From: Methanospirillum stamsii
Lineage (GTDB): Archaea > Halobacteriota > Methanomicrobia > Methanomicrobiales > Methanospirillaceae
Assembly (NCBI RefSeq): GCF_003173335.1
Contig: NZ_QGMZ01000008.1
Location: 124,001 to 188,000, forward strand
Reading direction: 5' to 3'
DNA length: 64,000 nt
In this document: piece after piece, positions 34,613 through 44,520 of the stretch
How the letters are laid out: each line of letters opens with the position of its first letter
Numbering within the stretch: position 1 is the stretch's first letter
Position numbers and translations under genes: made by a program
The notes under the pieces: generated by a model
Told to the model about the DNA's origin: nothing
The model's input: the letters and a program-made list of their open reading frames with translations, nothing else
Databases searched by the model: none

Positions 34613-35926
34613 CAATTCACCCGTTTCATCACACAAATCCAGGTATCTGCTGATGAACCTGTCCCAAGAGGGTGTAATAAAGGCACTATCCTGGTAGTAA
34701 TCATAAAAGACCGGATTGATGAGGACTGGAGAAAGGACTGCAATTCCATGTGCTCCTGGAACTCTTTCATCATGTCTGGCATAGATAACCGTCCGGTTGA
34801 TTCCTTCGATGACTCCCTCTGCCGGTTCTTTGAGGTATGGAACATGCCTCCGGATGGTATCCGCGAAATCGTAGAGATCCATGGTTGCTTCATCTAACTC
34901 TCCGGTTCCTGTAAGGCCAAACTGTTGTGTCTCCATGAGTGCTGAATAAATTTGTGAACACCCGTTCTCCGCACCTACAAGAGAGTGTAGTTCTTTTGCA
35001 AATTTGTCAAGTTGTAACGTCAGAAACCCTGCTTCTTTCAGATTGATTAGAGCGATTGTTTTTCCCTGTCCGGGTATTTTCATGTATTCCTGGAAAAGCT
35101 CTTTCGCATGTTCCAGTGTTGGAGCCTCCGGATTAGCACAGAGATACTCTATCCATGATTTATATGGCCAGCCCTCAGCCGGTTCTGACTCTTCACTGGC
35201 AATAGCATAGTCCGCATATGGGGAGAGTGCGGAAACCATCTCAAGACATCCCATCAGGCACGAATCAAATCCGATGAGTTCTATATCCGGTCCCTGCCCG
35301 AGAATCTCCACAAGTTCACTGATAATAAGGCCATCTTCATCATGGTTCTGATCAAAAAGCATTCCGGTGTAAGCCTGACCATGACCGATAAAGATGAGAA
35401 AAAACCGGTCATAATGGTAATGTTCCTGAAGGAATGAGAGAAAGAATCCGAGCGAATTTGGATCTCCCATGCTGGCGTTGGGAAGATGGATTCTGAATTC
35501 GTTGTCATCTCCGAGGACCTCATCTTCAAGATCTGCCCTGATGGTATCAAGGTCAGCAATTGTCATCCCTGACCAGCCAGGTTTCTCTGTACCGCCATAT
35601 GCAAAAACGACCGTGCAGTTGTCTGACGTTTTATTCTCTGCTCCTTTTATAATCTGGATAAAATCATTGGTAATGAGGCCGGATTCCTGCTCCAATGTCC
35701 CTCCGGATGCATAGACTCCGATAAGAAGAGTTCCGCTTTTATCTGCGGTTACACTTACAGCGATACATCCAGCCGCGATGAGCAGAAAAATTACCGAAAA
35801 AGAAAAAATTGATTCTCTTTTTTTATCACTGGTTTGTGTATTCCCCGGATGTAGATTCTTCCGGGTCTGATGTCTCTTCTGATAGGGTGCTATTACTCTC
35901 CACTCCTGTAATCTCTCCGTTTTCAA
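34565..35926 (-). CDS. Clostripain-family (C11) cysteine protease, second copy
   Basis: The protein has the C11 dyad: LIFIGHGQAYTG (His) and LIGFDSCLMGCLEM (Cys). The following ASEESEPAEGWPYKSWI is the family's substrate-pocket block. A signal or anchor helix (SFSVIFLLIAAGCIAVSVTA) begins near residue 42 from the TTG at 35926, so it is exported. The start is uncertain: the only canonical in-frame start is that TTG, which lies 101 bases inside the preceding protease gene, with GAAGGT upstream of it. The 3' end overlaps the TPR gene by 48 bp. The product is shorter than its neighbour and lacks its beta-rich C-terminus. Confidence 0.8.
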   Translation of the reverse strand: MKTERLQEWRVIAPYQKRHQTRKNLHPGNTQTSDKKRESIFSFSVIFLLIAAGCIAVSVTADKSGTLLIGVYASGGTLEQESGLITNDFIQIIKGAENKTSDNCTVVFAYGGTEKPGWSGMTIADLDTIRADLEDEVLGDDNEFRIHLPNASMGDPNSLGFFLSFLQEHYHYDRFFLIFIGHGQAYTGMLFDQNHDEDGLIISELVEILGQGPDIELIGFDSCLMGCLEMVSALSPYADYAIASEESEPAEGWPYKSWIEYLCANPEAPTLEHAKELFQEYMKIPGQGKTIALINLKEAGFLTLQLDKFAKELHSLVGAENGCSQIYSALMETQQFGLTGTGELDEATMDLYDFADTIRRHVPYLKEPAEGVIEGINRTVIYARHDERVPGAHGIAVLSPVLINPVFYDYYQDSAFITPSWDRFISRYLDLCDETGELSPVTISDSNAGNPET

Positions 35927-37775
35927 TCCGGAATACCTTCACTCCTGCATAATTGCCTGGGTTATCATCATACTCCGCATACATTGCCTGTGCATAAAAA
36001 CTGTCAGGAAGTATATCATAAGTAAGTGTGGTATCTTCGGATACGGTCATTCCACCAATTTCAACCCATTCTCCTCCATCCGGACTGTCTTCCTGGATTT
36101 CCCATCCATATGAATAAATCGTGTCATTCGGTTGTAACTCCAGGTTCTGCCTTGAAAACTGGACTTCACCATTCTCACGGATAGTATAGGGGGTTGCAAC
36201 AAGCCGGTTTTTACCGGATTCAGGATTGATGTAGATATCAAGAACTGCAGCAGTGTCAAGAGTTCCCCTTATCAGGTCGATTTCGGAGGTAAAGAGTAAT
36301 GATCCCTCCGGAACCTGTGAATCATACGACATACCAAGAAGAGCATAATTATTTAAGTCCAGGTTATCCTGCAGGTAGAACCATTTCCCATCCCAATCAG
36401 GGAGCTGATACTCTCCGTCTTCTTCAGCTTCCAACAGTTCATCTCCGATGAGGATCATCTGGTCATCTTCACAAATGTAATATTCTGTATAAACCGATGC
36501 TGTTCCAAAGGGGTCATCGATAGAGAATGTTTCGTCAGTTTCAGAGATTACGGGTTTTTCCGTGTCCTGTCCGGCTATTTCCAGAAGATTTGCAAAAAAC
36601 GCATCCCATCCGGATGCAATCCTGGCATCATCCCCAAGTTCCTGGTATATTTCAGGGGTAATGCGGCTTGGAGACATGATGGACAGTCCTCCGGATTCAG
36701 ATACATACTCATCATTTTTCGTGTACAATACTGCCTCGTCAAGCAGGGATATTGCTGAATTTACCTCATCAGAAATGTCCGGATTCTGATCTTTAACTGC
36801 TTCCAGGAATGACTTTAGATCAACTGATGTCTCTCCACTTTCCCGGTTGTCTTTTCCGTACCTGGCAGGTATCTGGTATGCTTTCCCGATTGACCGGTAT
36901 CCCTGACTGGTCTGTGTGTATGGATCAAGTTTGGTACCAAGATTGTCCATGACCTGCACGAGGTCAGGGATTTTTGAGAGGTTTATTACAGAAAGAGTCT
37001 TCGCTGAATCTTCACGGTTCATAAAGGTATCTACGATAACTGTTCCAATCTCCTCCGATGAGATATCTGGGTCTTCTGATACGGCATGAATCCATGATTT
37101 ATAGTCCCATCCGGTACTTGGTTCAGTCTCCTCAGATGCCACCATTATCTTCCCGAACGGCTCCATGGTTCTTGCCACTTCAAGGGATCCCATAAGGCAG
37201 GCATCAAATCCGATGAAATCATACGTTGTGCCGGTTGTCTCAAGAACCTGTTTTATGTCCGAAAGAGCCAGCTGACTGTCATATACCTCATCAAGTCCGA
37301 ATCCTTCATACCCGGATCCATGATCCCAGAATATAAGCAGGGTACGTTTTGCCGGATAGGTCTGGTTTACAAAGGTAAGGAAATCCTTTAATGTCTCCTG
37401 ACTTCCCATGTCGGCATCCGGGTCATTGAAAGAGACTTCTTGTTCATTACCAATGACACCATCAGATGCATCTTTCATGAGTTCTTCCGCGGTTGCATAG
37501 GTTACGCCTTCCCATCCGGGGGTTTTGGATCCACCATATGCTACTACAATCTGCAGATCGGAGGTGTTTGCACTTGCATATCCATCAAGAATCTCGGCAA
37601 TGTTATATGTCCCAGCCTGAAAATCAGACTCAAGATCTCCTCCGATCATATATATTGCAAGAAGATTATCAACCTCATCAGCCACTGGTTCGAAATTATC
37701 CGCTGGTTCATCACACAGGCCTGATGAGATGACGGAGAGCAAAAACAGTAAAAGGAGAATTATTTTAGATTCCAT
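35826..37775 (-). CDS. Clostripain-family (C11) cysteine protease with C-terminal domain
   Basis: This 649-aa secreted protein has a signal peptide (IILLLLFLLSVISSGLCDE) and the C11 catalytic pair in LIFWDHGSGYEG (His) and FIGFDACLMGSLEV (Cys), followed by ASEETEPSTGWDYKSWIHAV. Clostripain-type enzymes cut after basic residues and mature by self-cleavage. Residues ~430-625 are a beta-rich extension with no recognised family, ending in a Ser/Thr/Glu-rich tail without an anchor. It is followed by a second, overlapping C11 gene, so the two probably work together on the cell envelope or on extracellular protein. Confidence 0.87.
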   Translation of the reverse strand: MESKIILLLLFLLSVISSGLCDEPADNFEPVADEVDNLLAIYMIGGDLESDFQAGTYNIAEILDGYASANTSDLQIVVAYGGSKTPGWEGVTYATAEELMKDASDGVIGNEQEVSFNDPDADMGSQETLKDFLTFVNQTYPAKRTLLIFWDHGSGYEGFGLDEVYDSQLALSDIKQVLETTGTTYDFIGFDACLMGSLEVARTMEPFGKIMVASEETEPSTGWDYKSWIHAVSEDPDISSEEIGTVIVDTFMNREDSAKTLSVINLSKIPDLVQVMDNLGTKLDPYTQTSQGYRSIGKAYQIPARYGKDNRESGETSVDLKSFLEAVKDQNPDISDEVNSAISLLDEAVLYTKNDEYVSESGGLSIMSPSRITPEIYQELGDDARIASGWDAFFANLLEIAGQDTEKPVISETDETFSIDDPFGTASVYTEYYICEDDQMILIGDELLEAEEDGEYQLPDWDGKWFYLQDNLDLNNYALLGMSYDSQVPEGSLLFTSEIDLIRGTLDTAAVLDIYINPESGKNRLVATPYTIRENGEVQFSRQNLELQPNDTIYSYGWEIQEDSPDGGEWVEIGGMTVSEDTTLTYDILPDSFYAQAMYAEYDDNPGNYAGVKVFRIENGEITGVESNSTLSEETSDPEESTSGEYTNQ

Positions 37776-37843
37776 ATTTTCCCTGATTATTCTGATTATC
37801 TGTTGGCAGTCTATCCATTTTTATCCTTATGATTTGAGCCAGG

Positions 37844-38800
37844 TTATGACATCTCCGGGTGAAGTACTGTCATGGCTGCACCAATTAATGGTGCATACCC
37901 ATTAAGAGGACTAATCCTGAATTCAGGAAGTTTAAGATAGTGATCGGTGTAATCCAAGGCCTCGTCAAGCAGAGTCGGGTGATTTCTGATAACCGTCCCG
38001 TCAAGAATGATACATTCCGGATCATATGCAACAATCACTGCTGAAAATCCCCTTCCGTTTATTTTTGCAAGAGCAGTCCTAAAATCCTTTTTTATCCTGT
38101 CATCCGGATGGCAATGTAAAATCTCTTCTGCCTTGCCTGACTGGGAACAGGGATAATCATGCACCCTGCACCATTCACGATAAAAGGTTGGGATACCATT
38201 TCCTGAAGCATATCCTTCCCAGTGTCCGTAATGACTGCAGGTACAGGGAAATGAATAGGTGTTGTCAACCGGAAAATGTCCGATTTCTGCTGCATTCCCT
38301 CCTCTTCCGGTAAGAACACGTCCACCGGTAAAGACACCTCCACCTATCCCGGTTGATATGGTGACATACACAACATTCGAATACCCTCGTGCTCCCCCTG
38401 CAAGAACCTCACCAAGCACTGCTGCCCGGCAGTCGTTTTGGAGGATAACACACTGGCCCGTCTCTTCAGCAAGAGGCACGGTTATCGGAACGGTTTCAAA
38501 CGGAAGGTTAGGTGGATGAACGATTGTTCCTGATATTGCATCTACCGGTCCGGCTACTGAAACTCCGATTCCGGCCAGTGGGGTCTTTTCCTCGTTTATC
38601 TCACGAAGTGTCCGGGCAATGATTTTGGGAATATCCTCCGGAGATCCGGATACCGGTGTTTTAAAAGAACGGACTTTTATCAGAGTTCCATCAGCATGAA
38701 CCAGACCAACACGGGTATTGGTACCCCCAATATCTGCTGCCCCGACCACCGGCGATGTATTTTCCTCCATAATTTCCAGAGATGAATTCTGCCGTACCAT
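37844..38800 (-). CDS. ROK-family sugar kinase (glucokinase-like)
   Basis: This 318-aa protein is a ROK-family kinase: ATP-binding AADIGGTNTRVG at the N-terminus, catalytic region VILQNDCRAAVLGE (the conserved D), ISTGIGGGVFTGG, and the zinc-binding motif CTCSHYGHWEGYASG. ROK proteins with this motif phosphorylate glucose or related hexoses. Transcription diverges from the Kef-type antiporter 41 bp away, so the two may share a control region. An alternative start is the ATG at 38770. Confidence 0.88.
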   Translation of the reverse strand: MVRQNSSLEIMEENTSPVVGAADIGGTNTRVGLVHADGTLIKVRSFKTPVSGSPEDIPKIIARTLREINEEKTPLAGIGVSVAGPVDAISGTIVHPPNLPFETVPITVPLAEETGQCVILQNDCRAAVLGEVLAGGARGYSNVVYVTISTGIGGGVFTGGRVLTGRGGNAAEIGHFPVDNTYSFPCTCSHYGHWEGYASGNGIPTFYREWCRVHDYPCSQSGKAEEILHCHPDDRIKKDFRTALAKINGRGFSAVIVAYDPECIILDGTVIRNHPTLLDEALDYTDHYLKLPEFRISPLNGYAPLIGAAMTVLHPEMS

Positions 38801-38841
38801 GAAAAGAACCTAGTGGTAAGGAAGGCCATATTATTCAGGTT

Positions 38842-40818
38842 ATGCAGGGAGAACTGGCATCACTCTTTACCGGCATTGTGGTAGTTTTTCTCATCGCTGT
38901 TTTTCTTCTCATTATTTTATACCGGGTCAGGATTCCTTCTGTGGTAGCATTTCTTATTGCAGGGTTCCTGGCTGGACCTTCCGGTCTTGGGCTGATAACC
39001 AATGAGGAGTCCATCAGTTTTTTTGCCGAATTAGGTGTAATTTTTCTGCTTTTCACCATCGGTCTGGAATTCTCCGTATCACGTATATTGAAAAGTAAGC
39101 GTTTTGTCCTGATTGGCGGAATTCTCCAGGTTTTTCTAACTATTGTCATCTGGACACTTCTCATGCAGATAACCGGGATGGATCTCAACCATGCATTTTT
39201 TTGGGGTATGCTGGTTTCGCTGTCATCAACTGCTATCGTCATGAAAGTCTTTGCTGACCGGATGGAAGTTGACAGTCCTCATGGAAGAGCAACCCTTGGA
39301 ATTCTCATCTTCCAGGACATTATCGTCATTCCCATGGTAATGGTAACTCCGGTTCTTGCAGGAACCACTGATTCGGATTTTTCTCTCATGAAACTTCTGA
39401 TAGGTGCCTTTGTCATCCCCGTGTTTGTATACATTGCAGCACGGTACGTGGTTCCGGCCCTGCTGCTTCATGCTGCCCGGCTGAAAAACCGGGAGATGTT
39501 CCTTTTTATTGTCATGGGTACCTGCCTGATGGTAGCATTCCTGACCAGTGAGTTTGGATTATCCATGGCACTTGGTGCATTTCTTGCTGGTATCATCATA
39601 TCAGAATCTGAATACAGCACCCATGCCATGTCAAGTATCCTGCCATTCCGGGATCTCTTTACCAGTTTCTTCTTCATCTCCATCGGAATGATCTTTAATG
39701 CTGGTTATTTCATGGAAAATCCGCTTCTCATTGCTGAACTTGTGATGCTTGTAATCTGTGTAAAATATGCAACCGGAACACTCGCAGCCCTTCTTACCGG
39801 TCTTGCCCCACGGGCCTGTGTAATGACCGGAATCTCACTCTCGCAGGTTGGAGAATTTTCATTTGTTCTTGCTACCACCGGAACCTCTCTTGGATTCTTA
39901 GCACAGGATCAATTTCAACTCTTTCTGGATGTCTCGGTGGTGACGATGGGCATAGCACCGATTCTTATGGGTATTTCCGGAAAAGTTGCAACCACTTTGT
40001 CATCTCCCCTTTGCAGAATTCTTCCTGACCGGAATAGTGAACAGGAAGAGATTGTAAAAGGTCTTAATAATCATATTATTATCGTCGGTTATGGTCTGAA
40101 CGGGAAAAATGTGGCGCGTTCTGCTGAAATTGCCGGTGTTCCGTATCAGATTATTGAGATGAATCCTGATACCGTCAGAGAAGAGAGAAAACTGGGAAGG
40201 CCTATCATGTTTGGTGATGCAGCCCAGTCAGAAGTCTTAAAAAAAGCCGGGATTGCAAAAGCCAGGGTTGTGGTGATTGTTGTCAATGATCCCTTCAGCA
40301 CCCAGCAGATTGTGCAGACGGTCAGGATGATGAGTCCGGGCATTCACATCATTGTGAGAACCCGGTATATGGGTGAAGTGGCAACACTCATGGAACTCGG
40401 GGCTGATGAGGTCATCCCTGAAGAGTTTGAAACGGCGGTTGAAATTTTCACCCGGATTTTATATACTTACCTGATACCGACCAATGAAATAGAACACCTG
40501 GTGCGGGAGATTCGCTCCGGTGGGTATGAGATGTTCAGGAGTATTAACACACCCATTTACTCCTTTGATAATCTCAAAGTTCTTGTTCCTGACATTGAGA
40601 TTCGGACTATCCGGATATCTGATGATTCCCCGTATTCAGGTATTCCATTAAAAAAGACCATGATCCGCAGTAATTATCAGGTTTCTATCGTCGCTATCCG
40701 GAGGGGTCATCAGATGATTGTAAGTCCGGGAGGAGATGAGATAATCTGTACTGGCGACCTGGTGATGGTTCTTGGAAGACCCGAAGACATCCTGACTGCC
40801 TTTCCTAATGATGCCTGA
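38842..40818 (+). CDS. Kef/CPA2-type cation-proton antiporter with TrkA domains
   Basis: This 658-aa protein has about 12 membrane helices (residues ~1-385) typical of CPA2 antiporters, including the conserved LLFTIGLEFS and FFISIGM segments. Residues ~405-520 are a TrkA-N/RCK NAD-binding domain (HIIIVGYGLNGKNVARSAE) and ~570-655 a TrkA-C domain (IRISDDSPYSGIPLKKT...). Such proteins exchange K+ or Na+ for H+ under nucleotide control. It is monocistronic and converges with a small hypothetical gene 2 bp away. Confidence 0.92.
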   Translation: MQGELASLFTGIVVVFLIAVFLLIILYRVRIPSVVAFLIAGFLAGPSGLGLITNEESISFFAELGVIFLLFTIGLEFSVSRILKSKRFVLIGGILQVFLTIVIWTLLMQITGMDLNHAFFWGMLVSLSSTAIVMKVFADRMEVDSPHGRATLGILIFQDIIVIPMVMVTPVLAGTTDSDFSLMKLLIGAFVIPVFVYIAARYVVPALLLHAARLKNREMFLFIVMGTCLMVAFLTSEFGLSMALGAFLAGIIISESEYSTHAMSSILPFRDLFTSFFFISIGMIFNAGYFMENPLLIAELVMLVICVKYATGTLAALLTGLAPRACVMTGISLSQVGEFSFVLATTGTSLGFLAQDQFQLFLDVSVVTMGIAPILMGISGKVATTLSSPLCRILPDRNSEQEEIVKGLNNHIIIVGYGLNGKNVARSAEIAGVPYQIIEMNPDTVREERKLGRPIMFGDAAQSEVLKKAGIAKARVVVIVVNDPFSTQQIVQTVRMMSPGIHIIVRTRYMGEVATLMELGADEVIPEEFETAVEIFTRILYTYLIPTNEIEHLVREIRSGGYEMFRSINTPIYSFDNLKVLVPDIEIRTIRISDDSPYSGIPLKKTMIRSNYQVSIVAIRRGHQMIVSPGGDEIICTGDLVMVLGRPEDILTAFPNDA

Positions 40819-40820
40819 AA

Positions 40821-41225
40821 TTATTTTTCAGAGTCCAGGAATGCGATGGCCGATTTATATGCTCCGTTTCCTGAAAACCGGTGCAGTTCCTGTAGGTCGT
40901 CTGATACACTGATGACTGGTTTTGCATTTTTCATGGAAAAGGTCAGGGTACATTGCCGGTATTCGCCGATAGGTACCCCCTGTGGCAATGTTGATGCCGG
41001 AGTAAAAGCGAGAATTTCAAATGCTTCATCACCTGGGTGTTCCTGGAAAAAGAAGAAGAACACCTGCCAGGCGTTGAGCAGATCTGACGTTAAAATTGCG
41101 TCTCTGATTGCAGGTTCCAGTGATGTCAGGTGCATCCTGGTACAGACAACATCTTCGTCGCAGTCCTCCAGGATCCTATCAACAATCCGTGATAGTTCTG
41201 TGTAGGGGATTGATTCATTTTCCAT
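40821..41225 (-). CDS. Conserved-looking hypothetical 134-aa protein
   Basis: I do not recognise this family. The product is soluble and acidic with no signal or membrane segment. A notable run WQVFFFFFQEHPGDE sits in the middle, then FEILAFTPASTLPQGVPIGE and a C-terminal helix. Composition and codon use match neighbouring core genes and there is a plausible ATG start. It is followed convergently by kef and preceded by the SIMPL gene on the same strand, 46 bp away, so those two may be cotranscribed. Confidence 0.6.
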   Translation of the reverse strand: MENESIPYTELSRIVDRILEDCDEDVVCTRMHLTSLEPAIRDAILTSDLLNAWQVFFFFFQEHPGDEAFEILAFTPASTLPQGVPIGEYRQCTLTFSMKNAKPVISVSDDLQELHRFSGNGAYKSAIAFLDSEK

Positions 41226-41271
41226 ATAAAAGCTGTAAGCTACTGATAGAAAAAAGGGTTGGAAACGGGAT

Positions 41272-42018
41272 CTACACGATCCGGTACCCTGCCGTGACCC
41301 GTGCGTTTATTTCTACTGCTCCGGGTTCGATGGGTGTTTCCGGCCCGGCAGCTTTCATTGCTGAAACACGATAATCCTGGTTATAATACACCGGTGGCTG
41401 GTAACTCTCATCAACGGTTATTTCTTGAACATCTCCAAGGTTTTTTCCCATTGCAGATATCACCGTTTCAGCATCTGTTTGAGCTTTCCGGACAGCAATC
41501 GCGAGGGCTTCTTTTCTGAGTTCAGCAGTTTTTTCCTGGCTTAATGTGAACTGGAGTGAGCTTACCGAGTTTGCTCCTGAGGACACTGCAATATCTACGA
41601 TATCACCAACCCGGTCTATCTTTTCGGTTTCAATTGAAATGGTGTTCATTACTTCGTAGATAGTGACATCTTCTCCGAATTTGGCTTTCAAGGCATCATC
41701 AGGATAGTACACTTCTGATATTGAATATGAGGTTGTTCCAATTTCATGGCCGGTCAGGTTCCCTTTTGATGTGTCCCTCAGAGCAGACATCACCAGGTCC
41801 ATCTTCCGTGCGTTTTCTTTCTGTGCTGCTTTCACATCAGGATTTTTGGTTACGACCGTCAGATCAATCTCAACCCTGTCAGGAGCAGCCTTTATCGTTC
41901 CGCTTCCGGTGACATGAATGAGGGGTATGTCGTCACTTCCTGATTCTGCATTCACCGGAACCAGGAAGATAATGAGCATGACCAGTAGAGCGACTGGCAT
42001 GTATGTGTGAGTGTGCAT
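41272..42018 (-). CDS. SIMPL-domain (DUF541) secreted protein
   Basis: This 248-aa protein has a signal peptide (MPVALLVMLIIFLVPVNAES) and a SIMPL/DUF541 domain: IHVTGSGTIKAAPDRVEIDLTV, ...TGHEIGTTSYSISEVYYP..., AIAVRKAQTDAETVISAMGKNLGDVQEIT. Bacterial members are periplasmic and were linked to oxidative-stress tolerance or membrane signalling; function in archaea is unknown. The length is normal for the family and no C-terminal anchor is seen. Confidence 0.88.
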   Translation of the reverse strand: MHTHTYMPVALLVMLIIFLVPVNAESGSDDIPLIHVTGSGTIKAAPDRVEIDLTVVTKNPDVKAAQKENARKMDLVMSALRDTSKGNLTGHEIGTTSYSISEVYYPDDALKAKFGEDVTIYEVMNTISIETEKIDRVGDIVDIAVSSGANSVSSLQFTLSQEKTAELRKEALAIAVRKAQTDAETVISAMGKNLGDVQEITVDESYQPPVYYNQDYRVSAMKAAGPETPIEPGAVEINARVTAGYRIV

Positions 42019-42126
42019 AGTACATGAGTTGTATTCGTCTGTGATACCCTTTCCGATGACTTAGAAACTCTTGATAGTTATGAAAGGGAAGTACTATTTT
42101 CTGTTGACTGTTAATGTGTATGGATA

Positions 42127-42414
42127 GTGAGAGACGAGGATATTGACTGGACAATATATCACCTGATTACCGGGAATAATGGATGTACTGAAGGTCTGCT
42201 CCTTGAACGAACCTGTTATGATCCAAAAGAAATTCATACCTCTCTTACCCGGCTTTGCCGGTATCGGCTGGTTGAACAAAGGGATGATATATGGTGTGCC
42301 TGTAGTGTCGGAGATATGATTTTGAAAGACCAGATCCAGGATTTATTAACAGACGGTCTTGAATTATCCGGTGGTGTTATCAGATACCGGCCAGAAGGAG
42401 AGGAAACGAAATGA
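42127..42414 (+). CDS. Small winged-helix-like protein, first gene of the trm56-TFE operon
   Basis: Starting at GTG 42127, this gives 95 aa. The pattern [22 protein letters not shown]...[20 protein letters not shown] is like a winged helix that recognises DNA, and ends in an acidic tail. I do not know a named family. Its stop overlaps the trm56 ATG (ATGA), so it is part of a five-gene operon for RNA and transcription functions and might regulate it (inference). Confidence 0.65.
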   Translation: MRDEDIDWTIYHLITGNNGCTEGLLLERTCYDPKEIHTSLTRLCRYRLVEQRDDIWCACSVGDMILKDQIQDLLTDGLELSGGVIRYRPEGEETK

Positions 42415-42926
42415 TAGTAGTGCTTAGGATCGGGCATCGGCCCCAGCGGGACATGCGTGTCACCACTCACGTTGGACTTACTGCACGGGCACTCGGCGCA
42501 TCCGGGATGTATATTGCATCAGATGACAAGGGTGTTGTTGAGAGTATCCGTGATGTTGTGTCCAGGTTTGGCGGGGATTTTTTTGTTGAGGACAAAGTCA
42601 AAATGAATTCCTGTATAAAGCAATGGAAACGTGACGGCGGGTGTGTCGTACATCTGACGATGTTTGGTCTGAATCTTCCGGATGTTGAAGCTGATATAAA
42701 GACCAAAGAGAAGATCATGGTCATCGTCGGAGCAGAAAAAGTGCCGGGTGAGATTTACGAACTTGCAGATTATAACGTGGCGGTAACAAATCAGCCACAC
42801 TCTGAGATTGCTGGTCTTGCAGTATTCCTGGATCATGTCGCTCCTGATGCCCTTTATCGGGAATTTCCCGATGCAAAGGTCCGGGTCTATCCAAATGCCT
42901 GCGGAAAAACGGTGGAAGAACTCTGA
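42411..42926 (+). CDS. trm56: tRNA (cytidine-56-2'-O)-methyltransferase Trm56
   Basis: This 171-aa protein matches archaeal Trm56, a SPOUT enzyme that 2'-O-methylates C56 in the tRNA T-loop using S-adenosylmethionine. Visible features are the N-terminal [24 protein letters not shown] and the knotted SAM-binding C-terminal part ([40 protein letters not shown]). The size is typical. It overlaps the upstream small gene by ATGA, and its TGA overlaps the CTG start of the ATP-grasp gene. Confidence 0.93.
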   Translation: MIVVLRIGHRPQRDMRVTTHVGLTARALGASGMYIASDDKGVVESIRDVVSRFGGDFFVEDKVKMNSCIKQWKRDGGCVVHLTMFGLNLPDVEADIKTKEKIMVIVGAEKVPGEIYELADYNVAVTNQPHSEIAGLAVFLDHVAPDALYREFPDAKVRVYPNACGKTVEEL

Positions 42927-43999
42927 AACGAATTCTTGTTGCCGGTTTTTCGACCCGGCATGTTGCCTGCTCTGCACAAAAGGCAGGGTATGAGGTGTAT
43001 GCCATTGACCATTTTTGTGATGCGGATCTTCGAAAGGCCGTTATCGCATATGACCGGTTTGATGAGCTGGCCTCCCTTCCCATAAAAATTGGGGAGATGT
43101 GCAGGAGGTATTCAATTGATGCTATCATTCCTACATCCGGAGCAGAAAATCTGACCGGCCTTCCTGCTCCTGTATTAGGTTCATCTCCTGCTGTTGCCGC
43201 CAGATACCTGGATAAGGGGTACACTCAGAAATGGTTTGAGAGTCTTCAGATTCCGGTTCCTCCTCTGGTACGTCCTGGTGAGTTTCCTGCCATGCTCAAA
43301 CCCCTGAAGGGATCAGGTGGCTGGCGAAATACGATTGTTCACTCTGACGATGACATCTCTGCCTGGAAAGATCTTTTTCCTGATGAGCCATTCATCCTGC
43401 AGAGAATCGTTGATGGAATTCCCGCTTCTGTCTGTTGTGTTGCAGCAGGTGGAAAGGCACGGGCACTTGCGGTGAACCAGCAGATCATGCGTGGCTGCGG
43501 TCCATACCGGTTTGGTTTTTGTGGTTCAGTAACCCCTTTTGATACTCCCGGAAAGGATGAGATGATTCGGTATGCTGAGCTCGCTGCTGCCCGTTCTGGT
43601 TGCATCGGTGTGCTGGGTATTGATTTCATGGTCTGTAGTGATGCTGTCTATGCAATTGAACTCAATCCCCGGTTTGTTGCAACACTTGACACGATTGAAT
43701 CCGCGACCGGAATTAACCTGGTAGATCTCCACATCAATGCATGCAGGGGGATAATTCCTGAATCAATTCCGGTTCCGGTTCAGTATGCCGTGCGCCGGAT
43801 CCTGTTTACAGACAGATCCTTTACGCTGACTCAGGATCTCTCCCCCCTCCAGCCTCATGTGGCAGATGTCCCTGTTACCCCCGCAGAATTTGAAGAAGGA
43901 GGGGCGGTTATCAGTGTGTTTGGATCTGGTTCGGATCTTATCCATGCTGAGGAGACTCTGGATAACACTATCAGGTTAGTAAACCAATATATACAGTGA
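42923..43999 (+). CDS. ATP-grasp protein (COG2232-like) starting at CTG
   Basis: The conserved N-terminus [24 protein letters not shown] is encoded, but no ATG, GTG or TTG exists between the upstream stop (42845-42847) and GTG 42995, which would remove it. The best start is CTG 42923, seven bases after GGTGG and overlapping the trm56 stop (CTGA). The resulting 358-aa protein has the ATP-grasp features: [17 protein letters not shown] (ATP-binding lysine and glycine loop), the [20 protein letters not shown] segment and the metal-binding [10 protein letters not shown]...YAIELNPRF. The family joins a carboxylate to an amine or thiol using ATP; the substrate of this archaeal group is unknown. Confidence 0.8.
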   Translation: MKRILVAGFSTRHVACSAQKAGYEVYAIDHFCDADLRKAVIAYDRFDELASLPIKIGEMCRRYSIDAIIPTSGAENLTGLPAPVLGSSPAVAARYLDKGYTQKWFESLQIPVPPLVRPGEFPAMLKPLKGSGGWRNTIVHSDDDISAWKDLFPDEPFILQRIVDGIPASVCCVAAGGKARALAVNQQIMRGCGPYRFGFCGSVTPFDTPGKDEMIRYAELAAARSGCIGVLGIDFMVCSDAVYAIELNPRFVATLDTIESATGINLVDLHINACRGIIPESIPVPVQYAVRRILFTDRSFTLTQDLSPLQPHVADVPVTPAEFEEGGAVISVFGSGSDLIHAEETLDNTIRLVNQYIQ

Positions 44000-44520
44000 T
44001 GGTTTCCTACGAGGAAATGCTGGCTGACAAAGCCATTTTTGCTTATTTACACCGGATGATCGGGGATGAAGGAATCGAACTGATTCGCAGATTCCCGACA
44101 GATAAGGAGTATAGCGATGAAGAACTGGCAGAGGTAACCGAGATTAATCTCAACTCTGTCAGGAACACCCTCTATACGTTGTATGAGCATCGTCTTGCCC
44201 GATACCGGAGAATTAAAAATAATGAGACCGGCTGGTTGACCTACCTCTGGCAGCTTGAACTTGAAAATATGTATGATTCGGTTTCAAAGGATCTCGAGAT
44301 TATCCTCGAAAAACTCCGGCGACGATGTAAATATGAGAGTGAAAATGCATTTTACAATTGTACAAATTGTGGGCTTACTTTTACTTTCTCGGATGCAATG
44401 GATTCTCAGTTCGTCTGTCCCCACTGTAATAATCAGTTGATTCATTTTGACAATGAACCGCTTGCTTTTGCTTTGCAGCGGCGAATTGCCCGGATTGAAG
44501 AGAACCTGGGGCATGTCTGA
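43999..44520 (+). CDS. tfe: Transcription initiation factor TFE alpha
   Basis: This 173-aa protein has the N-terminal extended winged helix (IRRFPTDKEYSDEELAEVTEINLNSVRNTLYTLYEHRLARYRR) and a C-terminal zinc ribbon with two CxxC knuckles (NCTNCGLTF and VCPHCNNQ), matching the archaeal homologue of TFIIE-alpha. It helps open promoters and stabilise the open complex with TBP, TFB and RNA polymerase. The ATG at 43999 shares one base with the ATP-grasp stop (TGATG). The downstream HD gene starts inside its last codons. Confidence 0.95.
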   Translation: MVSYEEMLADKAIFAYLHRMIGDEGIELIRRFPTDKEYSDEELAEVTEINLNSVRNTLYTLYEHRLARYRRIKNNETGWLTYLWQLELENMYDSVSKDLEIILEKLRRRCKYESENAFYNCTNCGLTFTFSDAMDSQFVCPHCNNQLIHFDNEPLAFALQRRIARIEENLGHV

